Assembly: GCF_042650125.1 (NCBI RefSeq)
Contig: NZ_JBHSAP010000018.1
Location: 124,001 to 188,000, forward strand
Origin: Salinithrix halophila
GTDB lineage: Bacteria > Bacillota > Bacilli > Thermoactinomycetales > DSM-45169
Length of the DNA stretch: 64,000 bases
Direction: 5' to 3'
Position numbers and translations under genes: made by a program
Notes under the pieces: generated by a model
Told to the model about the DNA's origin: nothing
Seen by the model: the letters and a program-made list of their open reading frames with translations, nothing else
The model's database searches: none
In this document: in pieces, positions 1-8,475 of the stretch
Layout: every line of letters begins with the position of its first letter
How positions within the stretch are numbered: position 1 is the first letter of the stretch

Positions 1-391
1 AGGGACTGAGGACGAAAAACAAGGGGTGAGCCGCTCGCGACTAGGGCGTGTCTGGTAAATCATAACGGGTGCGTCCGGGCCGGTGTGGTCGTCTTCGTTT
101 CGTTGCAAAAAGCGCAAAGGCTCTCCGCCGACCACACCGGTCCTCCCCTATATCTCACAGGAATTTTAATTACCAGCCACAACCTAAGCGGCAGAGCTTC
201 CCGTTGCATCCGGCTTTCACGAAGGCCGTTCGAGCCTGAAAGGTAGCCGGGCGTCAGTCCGCCAGCACCGAGAATCGTCTTATCCGCAGGATTTTCTCTT
301 GCCAACCCTGTACGTCCCAGTGTTCAAGTGCAGCTCTATAATGTCGGAAAACGATCTCTTCCCGCCCGCAAAAGAGAAATGAGGTGATAGA
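1..391. other. Gene-free stretch ahead of the glycosyltransferase gene
   Basis: No convincing coding region is visible on either strand. The stretch holds one copy of a degenerate repeat (77-143, listed separately) and, nearer the gene, a TATAAT hexamer at 337-342 that could be the -10 box for the gene starting at 392; no good -35 box lies 16-18 bp upstream. A minus-strand open frame at 60-305 has no ribosome-binding site and lies across the repeat, so I do not call it a gene. Confidence 0.6.
77..143. repeat. Degenerate repeat copy A with 12-bp perfect inverted repeat
   Basis: The arms ccggtgtggtcg (80-91) and cgaccacaccgg (129-140) are perfect inverted repeats separated by 37 nt, and pairing extends outward to 77/143 with one G-T pair. 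Positions 111-139 match 43815-43843 in the same orientation at 26 of 29 bases, and the similarity continues on both sides more weakly. Read on the minus strand, one frame gives GVVGGEPL..LQ....D...GPD, close to GVVDEEPLHLWQEIGDSDSG of the 43.8 kb copy. This suggests decayed copies of one coding element, perhaps a mobile-element tail; the family is not identified. Confidence 0.55.
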
Positions 392-2224
392 GTGGTCACC
401 ATCAGCTTGTGTATGATCGTGAAAAATGAGGAAGAAGTGATCGGCAGGTGCCTGGGTTCCGTCGCGCCGGCAGTGGAAGAAATCGTGATCGTGGACACTG
501 GGTCGACGGACCGGACACGGGAGATTGCCGGGGAGTATACGGACCGGATTTACTCTTTTGAGTGGTTGGACGATTTTGCCGCCGCCCGCAATTATTCCTT
601 CAATCAAGCCACCCAGGAATATATTCTCTGGTTGGATGCCGATGATGTTTTATCGGAGGAAGATCTCGGCAAATTACTGGAATTGAAAGAGACGCTTGAC
701 CCGGGCGTGGACGCTGTGTCCATGGATTACCACCTGGCACTGGACGAACATGGGAACCCGGTTTTCCGGCTGAAACGGTACCGTTTGGTCAAACGGGCCG
801 ACCAATTCAAATGGATCGGGGCGGTCCACGAATACTTGGCCGTGGGAGGGACACTTTTTCACAGCGAGGTGGCCGTCATCCATCGGCCTGTGAAAGAGAA
901 ACAATCCGACCGTAACTTAAGGATTTATGAACGCCGCTTGGCCAAGGGGGGAGATTTTTCCCCGCGGGACTTGTTCTATTATGCCAATGAGTTACGGGAT
1001 CACAAAAAATACCGTCAAGCAATCGAAAACTATCAAAAATTCGTCGAGACGCCCGATGGATGGGTCGAAGATAAAATAAGTGCGTGTGAACGGATCGCCG
1101 ATTGTTATCATGACCTGGGTGAGCCGGAAGAAGAAATGCGCTGGGCTTTGCGCGCTTTGCAGTTTGACGGGCCCAGAGCGGAATTGTGTTGCCGGCTGGG
1201 ATATCACTATTTACGGCAGGGTTGGGTGGATACCGCTGTTTTTTGGTATAATTGGGCCACGCGTCTTGAAAGACCGAAAAACCATACAGCCCTGGTCAAT
1301 GAAGCATGCCGGACGTGGCTGCCGCATATCCAGCTGTGTGTCTGCTATGATAAAAAAGGGGATTATCAACGGGCTTACGAGCATAATGAAACGGCACGCC
1401 AGTATTGTCCCCGAAACCCGATGATGCTCCGAAACAAACGATATTTGGAAGAAGTCCTGAACAGGCAGAAAATAAGCCGGTTGCTGGAGGAGGAACAAGA
1501 AGAGTTACGGCCGATTTTCATCGGCGGGGAAAGATGTTCCGGAACCGCGCTGATGGGGATCATGCTGGATAGCCATCCCCATATCGCATGTGGACCGGAA
1601 ACACATTTTTTTCTCGACAGTCAGGTGGAGTTGTTGGGAAACCACCTTTCCCGGGTGTATGAAAGCCAAATACGCGAATACTACCCCTTTCCGGAACAAG
1701 CGATGGACAGCTGTTTGGCCTCCCTGTTACATCAGTTCCACGAACCTTACAGGAAGGTGAACCAAAAAAAGAGGTGGGCTGATCAATCCCCTTATAATAT
1801 CCTGAAAATCGATTTTTTGCAGCGGTTGTTTCCGTACATGAAGTTTATTCATGTGATCCGTGACGGCCGGGACGTGGCCGCCTCTATGCTCGGGATGCCG
1901 GGGGTCTCCAAAAACATGGAGGAGGTCGCGTCCCATTGGGTTATGTGCATCGAGAAGGGAAAAGCGCATCGTCATCAACTCCATTATATGGAAATTCGAT
2001 ATGAAGACTTGGTATCCCAACCGGTGGAAACCTTAAAAAAAGTGTGCCGGTTTGTTAAAGAGCCTTGGAATGAGCACATGTTGCTCTATCACGAAATCTC
2101 TCATGAGCTCGGAGAAACATGTGATCTAGACAGAGGGAGGTGGGAAAGAGATCTATCCCCCGGGCAGCTTGAGACATTTATGAAGATTGCGGGAAAATGT
2201 CTCAGGGAATTGGGATATGATTGA
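392..2224 (+). CDS. Fusion of family 2 glycosyltransferase, TPR-like region and sulfotransferase
   Basis: The 610-residue product starts at GTG with GAGGTG 6 nt upstream. Residues 1-110 form a GT-A glycosyltransferase fold start: CMIVKNEE near the N-terminus, VDTGSTDR at 34-41 and the metal-binding DADD at 82-85. Residues about 190-345 are helical and TPR-like. Residues about 373-610 look like a PAPS-dependent sulfotransferase: a 5'-phosphosulfate loop IGGERCSGTALM (377-388) and a 3'-phosphate motif VIRDGRDVAASM (488-499). The protein has no signal peptide, so it is probably cytosolic. I infer that it glycosylates an acceptor and may sulfate the same glycan or peptide. The substrate is unknown. 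No terminator clearly separates it from the rpsB leader. Confidence 0.8.
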   Translation: MVTISLCMIVKNEEEVIGRCLGSVAPAVEEIVIVDTGSTDRTREIAGEYTDRIYSFEWLDDFAAARNYSFNQATQEYILWLDADDVLSEEDLGKLLELKETLDPGVDAVSMDYHLALDEHGNPVFRLKRYRLVKRADQFKWIGAVHEYLAVGGTLFHSEVAVIHRPVKEKQSDRNLRIYERRLAKGGDFSPRDLFYYANELRDHKKYRQAIENYQKFVETPDGWVEDKISACERIADCYHDLGEPEEEMRWALRALQFDGPRAELCCRLGYHYLRQGWVDTAVFWYNWATRLERPKNHTALVNEACRTWLPHIQLCVCYDKKGDYQRAYEHNETARQYCPRNPMMLRNKRYLEEVLNRQKISRLLEEEQEELRPIFIGGERCSGTALMGIMLDSHPHIACGPETHFFLDSQVELLGNHLSRVYESQIREYYPFPEQAMDSCLASLLHQFHEPYRKVNQKKRWADQSPYNILKIDFLQRLFPYMKFIHVIRDGRDVAASMLGMPGVSKNMEEVASHWVMCIEKGKAHRHQLHYMEIRYEDLVSQPVETLKKVCRFVKEPWNEHMLLYHEISHELGETCDLDRGRWERDLSPGQLETFMKIAGKCLRELGYD

Positions 2225-2338
2225 TACGGATGATAATAGAAGAGAAGAGAGGACAGCCCCGCTTGCACCCTGTAGGTGGCCTGACAAACTCATGATCCAC
2301 ACCGGGGAGAGAAACTGACTGTTCCGTGAAATGGAAGC

Positions 2339-2367
2339 TTGCGGGGGCTTCATCCTTGTGGTATATT
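2339..2367 (+). promoter_or_regulatory. Candidate sigma-A promoter of rpsB
   Basis: A -35-like TTGCGG (2339-2344) is followed after 17 bp by TATATT (2362-2367), with TG one base before the -10 box (extended -10). It lies 125 bp upstream of rpsB and just before the structured leader. The -35 match is weak; the extended -10 is the main support. Confidence 0.45.
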
Positions 2368-2402
2368 AAACAACGGTGTGAACACACACGTCGGTGGATG
2401 TG

Positions 2403-2446
2403 GCCGGAGGGTGCTGCTCAGGGAAAATACCTGAGCGGCTTCCGGC
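2403..2446 (+). promoter_or_regulatory. Long hairpin in the rpsB leader RNA
   Basis: GCTGCTCAGG (2413-2422) pairs with CCTGAGCGGC (2430-2439) around a 7-nt loop, and GCCGGA (2403-2408) pairs with TCCGGC (2441-2446) outside it. No U-tract follows, so it is not a terminator. It sits 46 nt before the rpsB start, where a leader could act in autogenous control by S2; that role is inference. Confidence 0.5.
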
Positions 2447-2491
2447 ACAGTGGAAGCTGGCGGAGGAAAAACCAAAGGAGGAATTTACACC

Positions 2492-3190
2492 ATGGCAGTC
2501 GTTTCCATGAAACAACTCCTGGAGGCAGGCGTCCACTTCGGTCACCAGACCCGTCGTTGGAACCCCAAAATGGAGAAGTACATCTTCACTGAACGGAACG
2601 GAATTTACATCATCGACCTACAAAAAACGGTCAAGATGATGGAGGACACTTATAACTATGTACGTGAGCTGGCAGCTCGCGGTGGCAACCTGCTGTTCGT
2701 AGGGACCAAGAAACAGGCTCAGGATGCTGTTCGAGAAGAAGCAGAGCGTTCCGACATGTTCTTCGTCAACCACCGCTGGCTCGGCGGTACTTTGACCAAC
2801 TTCCAGACCATCCGCAAACGGATTAACCGTCTGCATAAATTAGAAGCGATGGAAGAGGACGGCACCTTTGATGTGTTGCCGAAGAAAGAAGTTGTGATGT
2901 TGAAGAAGGAACAGGCCCGTCTCGAGAAATTCCTCGGCGGGATCAAGCATATGAAACAACTTCCGGATGCCGTCTTCATCATCGACCCGCGCAAAGAACG
3001 GATTGCCGTGGCGGAAGCCCGCAAGCTGGGGATCCCGATCATCGCCATCGTCGATACGAACTGTGATCCCGATGAGATCGATCACATCATCCCCGGCAAT
3101 GATGATGCCATCCGTGCGGTGCGACTCTTCACTTCGAAGATGGCCGACGCTGTCCTGGAAGGGAAGCAGGGAGAACAGACCGCGTCCTGA
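2492..3190 (+). CDS. rpsB: 30S ribosomal protein S2 (uS2)
   Basis: This 232-residue protein is full length for S2. The N-terminus (AVVSMKQLLEAGVHFGHQ) and the block NHRWLGGTLTNF are typical of S2, which binds on the back of the small subunit at the head-body junction and is one of the last proteins to join it. The ATG at 2492 follows AAAGGAGG with 9 nt spacing. It opens the conserved rpsB-tsf-pyrH-frr cluster, and a terminator separates it from tsf, so S2 can be made in excess of EF-Ts. Confidence 0.97.
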   Translation: MAVVSMKQLLEAGVHFGHQTRRWNPKMEKYIFTERNGIYIIDLQKTVKMMEDTYNYVRELAARGGNLLFVGTKKQAQDAVREEAERSDMFFVNHRWLGGTLTNFQTIRKRINRLHKLEAMEEDGTFDVLPKKEVVMLKKEQARLEKFLGGIKHMKQLPDAVFIIDPRKERIAVAEARKLGIPIIAIVDTNCDPDEIDHIIPGNDDAIRAVRLFTSKMADAVLEGKQGEQTAS

Positions 3191-3205
3191 TCGATGCGCA
3201 AGAGG

Positions 3206-3238
3206 GGGTGGCCACGGTTGCGTGACCACCCTTTTTTT
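3206..3238 (+). terminator. rpsB-tsf intergenic terminator/attenuator
   Basis: GGGTGG (3206-3211) pairs with CCACCC (3226-3231), with further pairing inside across one mismatch, and seven T follow. It lies between rpsB and tsf and should partially uncouple their expression. Confidence 0.85.
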
Positions 3239-3344
3239 ACGAATTAAAACCGGACCGTCGACAACGGGACCCTTCCAGAGGCCCTAAGCGCGGTTTGAGA
3301 GAGAACCATCCAACCCCAACGGGATCAAAAGGAGGAAATCTACG

Positions 3345-3995
3345 ATGGCGATTACTGCCGCTCAGGTGAAAGAACTGCGCGAAAAGACAGGTGCAGGCAT
3401 GATGGATTGTAAAAAAGTGCTGACAGAAGCCAACGGTGATATGGAGAAGGCGATTGAGTTGCTCCGTGAAAAGGGGCTCTCCAAGGCTGAGAAAAAAGCG
3501 GATCGCATCGCCGCTGAAGGGGTCGTTGAATCCTACATACACGCTGGCGGTCGCATCGGGGTGCTGGTCGAGGTCAACTGCGAGACGGACTTTGTCGCCA
3601 AAACTGATGACTTCCAGTCTTTCGTGAAGGATGTAGCGATGCAGATCGCCGCGATGGGCCCTCGGTACGTTCGCCGCGAAGAAGTGCCGGAAGAAGAAGT
3701 CAACAAAGAGCGAGAAATCCTTAAGTCCCAGGCCCTCCAAGAAGGAAAGCCGGAACATATCGTCGACAAAATGGTGGAAGGGCGCCTCGGCAAGTTTTAT
3801 GAGCGGATCTGCTTGTTGGAACAACCTTTCATTAAGGACGGAGACAAAAAGATTGACGAGATGGTGAAGGAAAATATCGCGAAAATCGGGGAAAATATCT
3901 CCATCCGTCGCTTTGCCCGTTTCGAACTGGGTGAAGGCCTGGAAAAACGGGAAGACGACTTTGTCTCTGAAGTCATGTCCCAAGTCAAGAAGTAA
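3345..3995 (+). CDS. tsf: Elongation factor Ts, short form
   Basis: EF-Ts is the guanine nucleotide exchange factor for EF-Tu. The protein has the UBA-like N-terminal domain with VKELREKTGAGMMDCKK and the exchange motif NCETDFVAK near residue 80. It is 216 residues, much shorter than the roughly 290 residues of B. subtilis and E. coli EF-Ts, and resembles the short Thermus- and clostridia-type form lacking part of the C-terminal core. The start is ATG with AAAAGGAGG 8-9 nt upstream. It lies between two strong terminators and so is probably expressed by read-through from rpsB. Confidence 0.96.
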   Translation: MAITAAQVKELREKTGAGMMDCKKVLTEANGDMEKAIELLREKGLSKAEKKADRIAAEGVVESYIHAGGRIGVLVEVNCETDFVAKTDDFQSFVKDVAMQIAAMGPRYVRREEVPEEEVNKEREILKSQALQEGKPEHIVDKMVEGRLGKFYERICLLEQPFIKDGDKKIDEMVKENIAKIGENISIRRFARFELGEGLEKREDDFVSEVMSQVKK

Positions 3996-4012
3996 CGGGC
4001 AGCACAATGATT

Positions 4013-4038
4013 GGGAACACGGCGTGTTCCCTTTTTTT
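4013..4038 (+). terminator. Terminator after tsf
   Basis: GGGAACAC (4013-4020) pairs with GTGTTCCC (4024-4031) around a short ggc loop and is followed by seven T. A near-ideal intrinsic terminator. Confidence 0.9.
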
Positions 4039-4109
4039 GCACACAGCCCGAAAAGGAAATCCTAACACCTTGTCGAATTCACTTAAGGGCTGGAAACGGA
4101 GGGAACGAG

Positions 4110-4835
4110 ATGGAACGGCCGAGGTTCAAACGAGTTGTGCTGAAATTAAGCGGTGAGGCCCTCGCTGGGGAGCAGGGCTATGGGATTGATCCCAACGTGA
4201 TTACCTCGATCGCCAAGCAGCTGAAAGAGGTTATCGAGCTGAATGTTGAGGTGGCGATCGTAGTCGGTGGGGGTAATATCTGGCGGGGAATGGCCGGCAG
4301 TGCCAAAGGCATGGACCGGGCGACGGCAGATTATATGGGGATGCTGGCAACGGTGATGAATTCCTTGGCATTGCAGGATGCCTTGGAAACTGCCGGGGTA
4401 CCGACCCGTGTCCAGACTTCCATCGAAATGCGGCAGGTGGCTGAACCTTATATCCGACGGCGAGCCATCCGTCACCTGGAGAAGGGGCGCGTTGTCATCT
4501 TTGCCTCCGGGACCGGCAACCCTTATTTCTCAACGGACACAACAGCCGCCTTGCGTGCCGCGGAAATCGAGGCGGAGGTTATTCTCATGGCCAAGAACAA
4601 AGTGGACGGGGTCTACTCCGCTGATCCCAGCCGGGATCCTGACGCGGTCAAATATGAATCTCTCACCTACCTGGATGTTCTCAACCAAGGGCTGGGTGTG
4701 ATGGACTCTACCGCTTCCACCCTCTGTATGGACAATGACATTCCGCTGATCGTATTCAGTATCGAAGACGACGGAAATATCCGGCGTGTAATCCTGGGTG
4801 AACAAATCGGAACCGTGGTTAGGGGGAATGCATGA
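4110..4835 (+). CDS. pyrH: UMP kinase
   Basis: UMP kinase phosphorylates UMP to UDP in pyrimidine nucleotide synthesis and works as a hexamer of the amino-acid-kinase fold. The 241-residue product starts FKRVVLKLSGEALAG, a phosphate-binding segment, and has VVGGGNIWRG near residue 54 and GTGNPYFSTDTTAALRA in the middle, both typical of PyrH. I chose ATG 4110, with GGAGGG 6 nt upstream. A longer frame from 4011 begins inside the tsf terminator and is unlikely. Its stop overlaps the frr start, so the two are translationally coupled. Confidence 0.96.
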   Translation: MERPRFKRVVLKLSGEALAGEQGYGIDPNVITSIAKQLKEVIELNVEVAIVVGGGNIWRGMAGSAKGMDRATADYMGMLATVMNSLALQDALETAGVPTRVQTSIEMRQVAEPYIRRRAIRHLEKGRVVIFASGTGNPYFSTDTTAALRAAEIEAEVILMAKNKVDGVYSADPSRDPDAVKYESLTYLDVLNQGLGVMDSTASTLCMDNDIPLIVFSIEDDGNIRRVILGEQIGTVVRGNA

Positions 4836-5392
4836 TGCTCAACACTGTAAAACAAGAGACAACGGAACGGATGGAAAAGACGATCCAGGCGTTGAAGCGA
4901 GATCTAGCCAGTCTGCGGGCGGGTCGGGCGACACCCAATCTGCTGGATAAAGTGACAGTGGAATACTATGGGAGTGAGATGCCGCTTAACCAGATGGCCA
5001 ACATTTCCGCTCCGGAGCCCCGTCTGTTGATCATCCAACCCTGGGACAAGTCCGCCCTTTCCGATATCGAGCGAGCCATTTTGAAATCCGGACTGGGGCT
5101 GACCCCTAATAACGATGGCAACCTTATCCGGATTGCCATCCCGGCTCTGACGGAACAGCGGCGGGCCGAACTGGTTAAAGTAGTGAAAAAAACCGGAGAA
5201 GAGACCAAAGTAGCTGTTCGAAACATCCGGCGTGATGCCAATGATGATGTGAAGAAGCTGGAAAAGGGCGGGGAAATTTCTGAGGATGACGCCCGTCGGG
5301 GGCAGGAAGAAATCCAGAAATTGACCGACCGTTTTATCAAAGAAGCCGATCAATTGGTGGAATCGAAAGAGAAAGAGATCATGGAAGTCTGA
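4832..5392 (+). CDS. frr: Ribosome recycling factor
   Basis: RRF, together with EF-G, splits the post-termination ribosome. The protein carries the hallmark RDLASLRAGRATPNLLDKV, GLTPNNDGNLIRIAIPALTE and VRNIRRDANDDVKKLEK. Starts at 4832 and 4835 are both possible; AGGGGG at 4821-4826 fits either, and the second would give 185 residues, the length of B. subtilis Frr. The start overlaps the pyrH stop. A terminator follows. Confidence 0.96.
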   Translation: MMLNTVKQETTERMEKTIQALKRDLASLRAGRATPNLLDKVTVEYYGSEMPLNQMANISAPEPRLLIIQPWDKSALSDIERAILKSGLGLTPNNDGNLIRIAIPALTEQRRAELVKVVKKTGEETKVAVRNIRRDANDDVKKLEKGGEISEDDARRGQEEIQKLTDRFIKEADQLVESKEKEIMEV

Positions 5393-5405
5393 CAAAATAG
5401 GGTAC

Positions 5406-5430
5406 CCCCCTTCAACAATGAGGGGGTTTT
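5406..5430 (+). terminator. Terminator after frr
   Basis: CCCCCT (5406-5411) pairs with AGGGGG (5421-5426), followed by TTTT and a T-rich stretch. Confidence 0.75.
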
Positions 5431-5514
5431 CCTTTATTTATCGGAAGGGGACGAAAAGGGCAGCCCTCCATTTTCGGTAGAAAATAAGCCCAAAATATTG
5501 CATACTAGAGATGT

Positions 5515-5533
5515 GCCGGGGCTTGACCCCGGC
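5515..5533 (+). promoter_or_regulatory. Perfect hairpin in the uppS leader region
   Basis: GCCGGGG (5515-5521) pairs perfectly with CCCCGGC (5527-5533) around a 5-nt loop, with no T-tract. It lies in the 267-bp gap between frr and uppS. I see no convincing promoter there and no gene. Role unknown. Confidence 0.3.
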
Positions 5534-5659
5534 ATCGAACCGAAAAGGGTAAGAATGCGAGAGTTTGAGATCGGCGGACCGATCCCGCATGCGACACGAA
5601 ATGACGAATGAGCGTACCCAATCTGATGGTTGCATTGGGACTGGACACCGGAGGAATGA

Positions 5660-6451
5660 ATGACAATGATTCAACGATTGAAAAAATGGTTGGTCGGTTA
5701 CCAAGCAGACGAAGACCATGGGGACCAAGAGCGTCTTGCCGCCCTGAAAGAGGGGCCGCTCCCCAGACACATCGCTATTATTATGGACGGAAACGGACGG
5801 TGGGCGAAAAAGCGGGGAATGCCCCGGATCGCCGGTCATCGGGCTGGAATGAAAACCGTCCGTGATATCACCCGGGCTGCGGATGACTTAGGCATCGAAG
5901 CCCTTACTCTCTATTCCTTTTCTACAGAGAACTGGAAGCGCCCTCAGGACGAAGTGAACTATCTGATGGGTTTGCCGGAAGAGTTTCTTCGCACTGATCT
6001 GGATGAGTTGGTGAGAAGGAATATCCGGGTCGGTATGGTTGGCTGTGAAGAAGGGCTTCCTCCTCATACCCTGAGAGCGATCCAGGGATTCAAAGAAGGG
6101 ACGGCGGGAAATACCGGGATGATCCTTTCCTTCGCCTTGAATTATGGGGCCCGTACTGAAATCATTCATGGGATTCATCAGATTATAGATGATGTTAAAT
6201 CGGGCAAGATGGATAAGGATGAGATCGATGAATCTGTTTTTGGCCAATATCTGTATACGGCGAATTTGCCTGATCCCGATTTGATGATCCGCACCAGTGG
6301 AGAAGTGAGGATCAGCAATTTTATGCTGTGGCAAATCGCATACAGTGAGTTTTGGTTTACCGATGTCCAATGGCCCGACTTTTCCCGGGAGACGTTTTAT
6401 CAGGCCATTGAAGATTTTCAACGCCGTTCCCGCCGTTATGGGGCGGTGTGA
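5660..6451 (+). CDS. uppS: Undecaprenyl diphosphate synthase (cis-prenyltransferase)
   Basis: The enzyme extends farnesyl diphosphate with isopentenyl units in cis to make the C55 carrier for peptidoglycan and teichoic acid synthesis. The catalytic Asp and phosphate-binding segment IIMDGNGRWAKKRG lie near residues 40-53; YSFSTENWKRP and the C-terminal DLMIRTSGEVRISNF are also diagnostic. GGAGG lies 5 nt before ATG 5660; ATG 5666 is an alternative. The cdsA start follows after 22 nt. With dxr and rseP nearby this is the usual envelope-precursor cluster of Bacillota. Confidence 0.95.
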   Translation: MTMIQRLKKWLVGYQADEDHGDQERLAALKEGPLPRHIAIIMDGNGRWAKKRGMPRIAGHRAGMKTVRDITRAADDLGIEALTLYSFSTENWKRPQDEVNYLMGLPEEFLRTDLDELVRRNIRVGMVGCEEGLPPHTLRAIQGFKEGTAGNTGMILSFALNYGARTEIIHGIHQIIDDVKSGKMDKDEIDESVFGQYLYTANLPDPDLMIRTSGEVRISNFMLWQIAYSEFWFTDVQWPDFSRETFYQAIEDFQRRSRRYGAV

Positions 6452-6473
6452 CGAGAAAACGGGTGAGTGACGG

Positions 6474-7274
6474 ATGAAACAGCGAGTCGTGACGGGGGTG
6501 TTGGGGGGAGCCGGTTTTTTGGCTTTACTGTGGGCGGGAGGCTGGTGGTATACAGGTTTAATCGCCGCTCTCGCCACCATCAGTTATCACGAATTTTGCC
6601 GGATGAAGAGGATCCGGACATTCAGTCTCCAGGGGTTGGCGGGCCTTGCTTTGATTTGGCTCCTGCTATGGTCCGGTTTGGCTGACCAGGGCCTGACGGG
6701 AAAAGGAACCTTTCTGGGGGAGCCGGAAAATATTCTGGCCGGACTGGTCTTGTTTTTGCTGCTGACGGTGATCAGCCGCAATCGGATTCCATTGGATGAT
6801 ATCACTTATCTATTCCTGGGATCTTTATACATAGGGTATGGGTTTTCTTACATGATCCAGGCTAGGCTGATCATGGATGGGTTTGCCTGGTCGCTCCTGA
6901 TCGTAGTTGTCACCTTCGCCAGCGACAGCGGTGCCTACTTTACAGGCAGGAAGTGGGGGCGGCGGAAGTTATGGCCCTCCATCAGCCCTAATAAGACCGT
7001 GGAAGGGTCCCTAGGCGGGGTTTTCCTTTCGGTATTGGCCAGCATCCTAGTTGCCTGGCTTCATCCAGAACTCGGAGAAGTGCTGAGGACCCTAGCCATC
7101 GGGCTCCTGGTAAGCGTGGTGGGACAGGTGGGAGACCTGGTGGAATCCGCGATGAAGCGCTCCACCGGTACCAAAGATTCGGGGACGCTTTTACCCGGAC
7201 ATGGGGGAGTGTTGGACAGGTTTGACAGCCTGTTGCTAGTTTTTCCCGTTCTGCATTTGTTCCAGTTGTTATAG
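6474..7274 (+). CDS. cdsA: Phosphatidate cytidylyltransferase (CDP-diglyceride synthase)
   Basis: CdsA converts phosphatidic acid and CTP to CDP-diacylglycerol, the entry point to phosphatidylglycerol made later by PgsA, whose gene is at the other end of this window. The 266-residue protein is strongly hydrophobic with about seven membrane segments. The C-terminal signature is present as ESAMKRSTGTKDSGTLLPGH followed by GGVLDRFDS, and the substrate loop reads SISPNKTVEGSLGG. It starts 22 nt after uppS with a modest GGGTGA site. Confidence 0.95.
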   Translation: MKQRVVTGVLGGAGFLALLWAGGWWYTGLIAALATISYHEFCRMKRIRTFSLQGLAGLALIWLLLWSGLADQGLTGKGTFLGEPENILAGLVLFLLLTVISRNRIPLDDITYLFLGSLYIGYGFSYMIQARLIMDGFAWSLLIVVVTFASDSGAYFTGRKWGRRKLWPSISPNKTVEGSLGGVFLSVLASILVAWLHPELGEVLRTLAIGLLVSVVGQVGDLVESAMKRSTGTKDSGTLLPGHGGVLDRFDSLLLVFPVLHLFQLL

Positions 7275-7287
7275 GGGGGAAACTTAG

Positions 7288-8442
7288 ATGAAACGGATAG
7301 TGATATGGGGTTCCACGGGTTCTATCGGCCAAAATACACTAGAAGTGATCCGACAACACGCGGATCAGTTCGAGGTAGTGGGCCTGGCTGCTGGCGGAAA
7401 CGCCGAGGAGATGATCCGCCAAGTGGAGGAATTCCGACCCCGCATGATTTCCATGGCCGATGAAGAGGCAGTGGAGAAGGTGAAGGGAGCTGTTTCTTAT
7501 CCGGTAGAAGCGGTCTGGGGGGAAGAGGGTTTACTAACTCTTGCCTCCTTGGATGAAGCCGATTTTGTGGTCTCAGCTATTGTGGGAAGTCGGGGTTTAC
7601 CCCCGACGCTGACGGCGATCCGAGCAGGGAAGACAATTGGCCTTGCCAACAAGGAGACGCTGGTCATGGGCGGTTCCTTGGTTATGGAAGAGGCAAAAAA
7701 GGCGGGAGTGTCGGTATTGCCTGTGGATAGTGAGCACTCCGCCATTTTCCAGGCCATGAATGGGGAGCGAGCCGATCGGGTGCGCCGTATCATCCTGACC
7801 GCCTCCGGCGGTGCCTTCCGTGACTGGCCCAGAGACCGACTCGCTACAGCGACGCGGGAAGAGGCACTCAATCATCCCAACTGGTCGATGGGGGCGAAAG
7901 TGACCATCGATTCGGCGACCATGATGAATAAAGGGTTGGAGGTGATTGAAGCCCGTTGGCTGTTCGATCTCCCTTATGATCGAATCGACGTACTCATCCA
8001 TCCTGAAAGCATTGTCCATTCTCTGGTTGAGTATGAGGACGGAGCGGTGATGGCGGAGTTGGGGACCCCTGATATGAAGGTGCCGATCCAGTACGCCCTC
8101 ACGTATCCGGATCGGCTGCCTCTGGCGACAGAACCGTTGGACTTGGCGGCGATTGGGAAACTGCATTTCCGAGAGCCTGACTATGAACGATTCCCGTGCC
8201 TTAAGATCGCTTACACATGCGGTCGTGCAGGGGGGACGATGCCGACGGTGATGAACGCCGCCAATGAAGTGGCAGTAGAACGTTTCCTGGCGGGGGGGCT
8301 TTCTTTCCCAGCCATCGAGGAAATCATCGAGGAAGTGTTGTCCCGTCATACTCCCAGGACGAATCCGAGGCTCGAGGATTTATTCGAAGCGGACCGTTGG
8401 GCCCGGGAGACGGCTCAACATTGTGGCGTGCGGGTGGGCTGA
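7288..8442 (+). CDS. dxr: 1-deoxy-D-xylulose 5-phosphate reductoisomerase
   Basis: Dxr carries out the NADPH-dependent committed step of the MEP isoprenoid pathway, supplying precursor for UppS. The NADPH-binding loop WGSTGSIGQNT is at residues 7-17, and ANKETLVMGG, LPVDSEHSAIFQ and NHPNWSMGAKVTIDSATMMN mark the catalytic and substrate-binding blocks. The length, 384 residues, is normal. It starts at ATG behind AGGGGGGAAA, 13 nt after cdsA. Confidence 0.96.
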   Translation: MKRIVIWGSTGSIGQNTLEVIRQHADQFEVVGLAAGGNAEEMIRQVEEFRPRMISMADEEAVEKVKGAVSYPVEAVWGEEGLLTLASLDEADFVVSAIVGSRGLPPTLTAIRAGKTIGLANKETLVMGGSLVMEEAKKAGVSVLPVDSEHSAIFQAMNGERADRVRRIILTASGGAFRDWPRDRLATATREEALNHPNWSMGAKVTIDSATMMNKGLEVIEARWLFDLPYDRIDVLIHPESIVHSLVEYEDGAVMAELGTPDMKVPIQYALTYPDRLPLATEPLDLAAIGKLHFREPDYERFPCLKIAYTCGRAGGTMPTVMNAANEVAVERFLAGGLSFPAIEEIIEEVLSRHTPRTNPRLEDLFEADRWARETAQHCGVRVG

Positions 8443-8475
8443 GCCCTCCGCGATCAATCAAGGCGGTGATGGATT

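Noticed and set aside
60..305. Minus-strand frame of 81 codons at the left edge
   Set aside because: No ribosome-binding site, and its frame differs from the one conserved between repeat copies.
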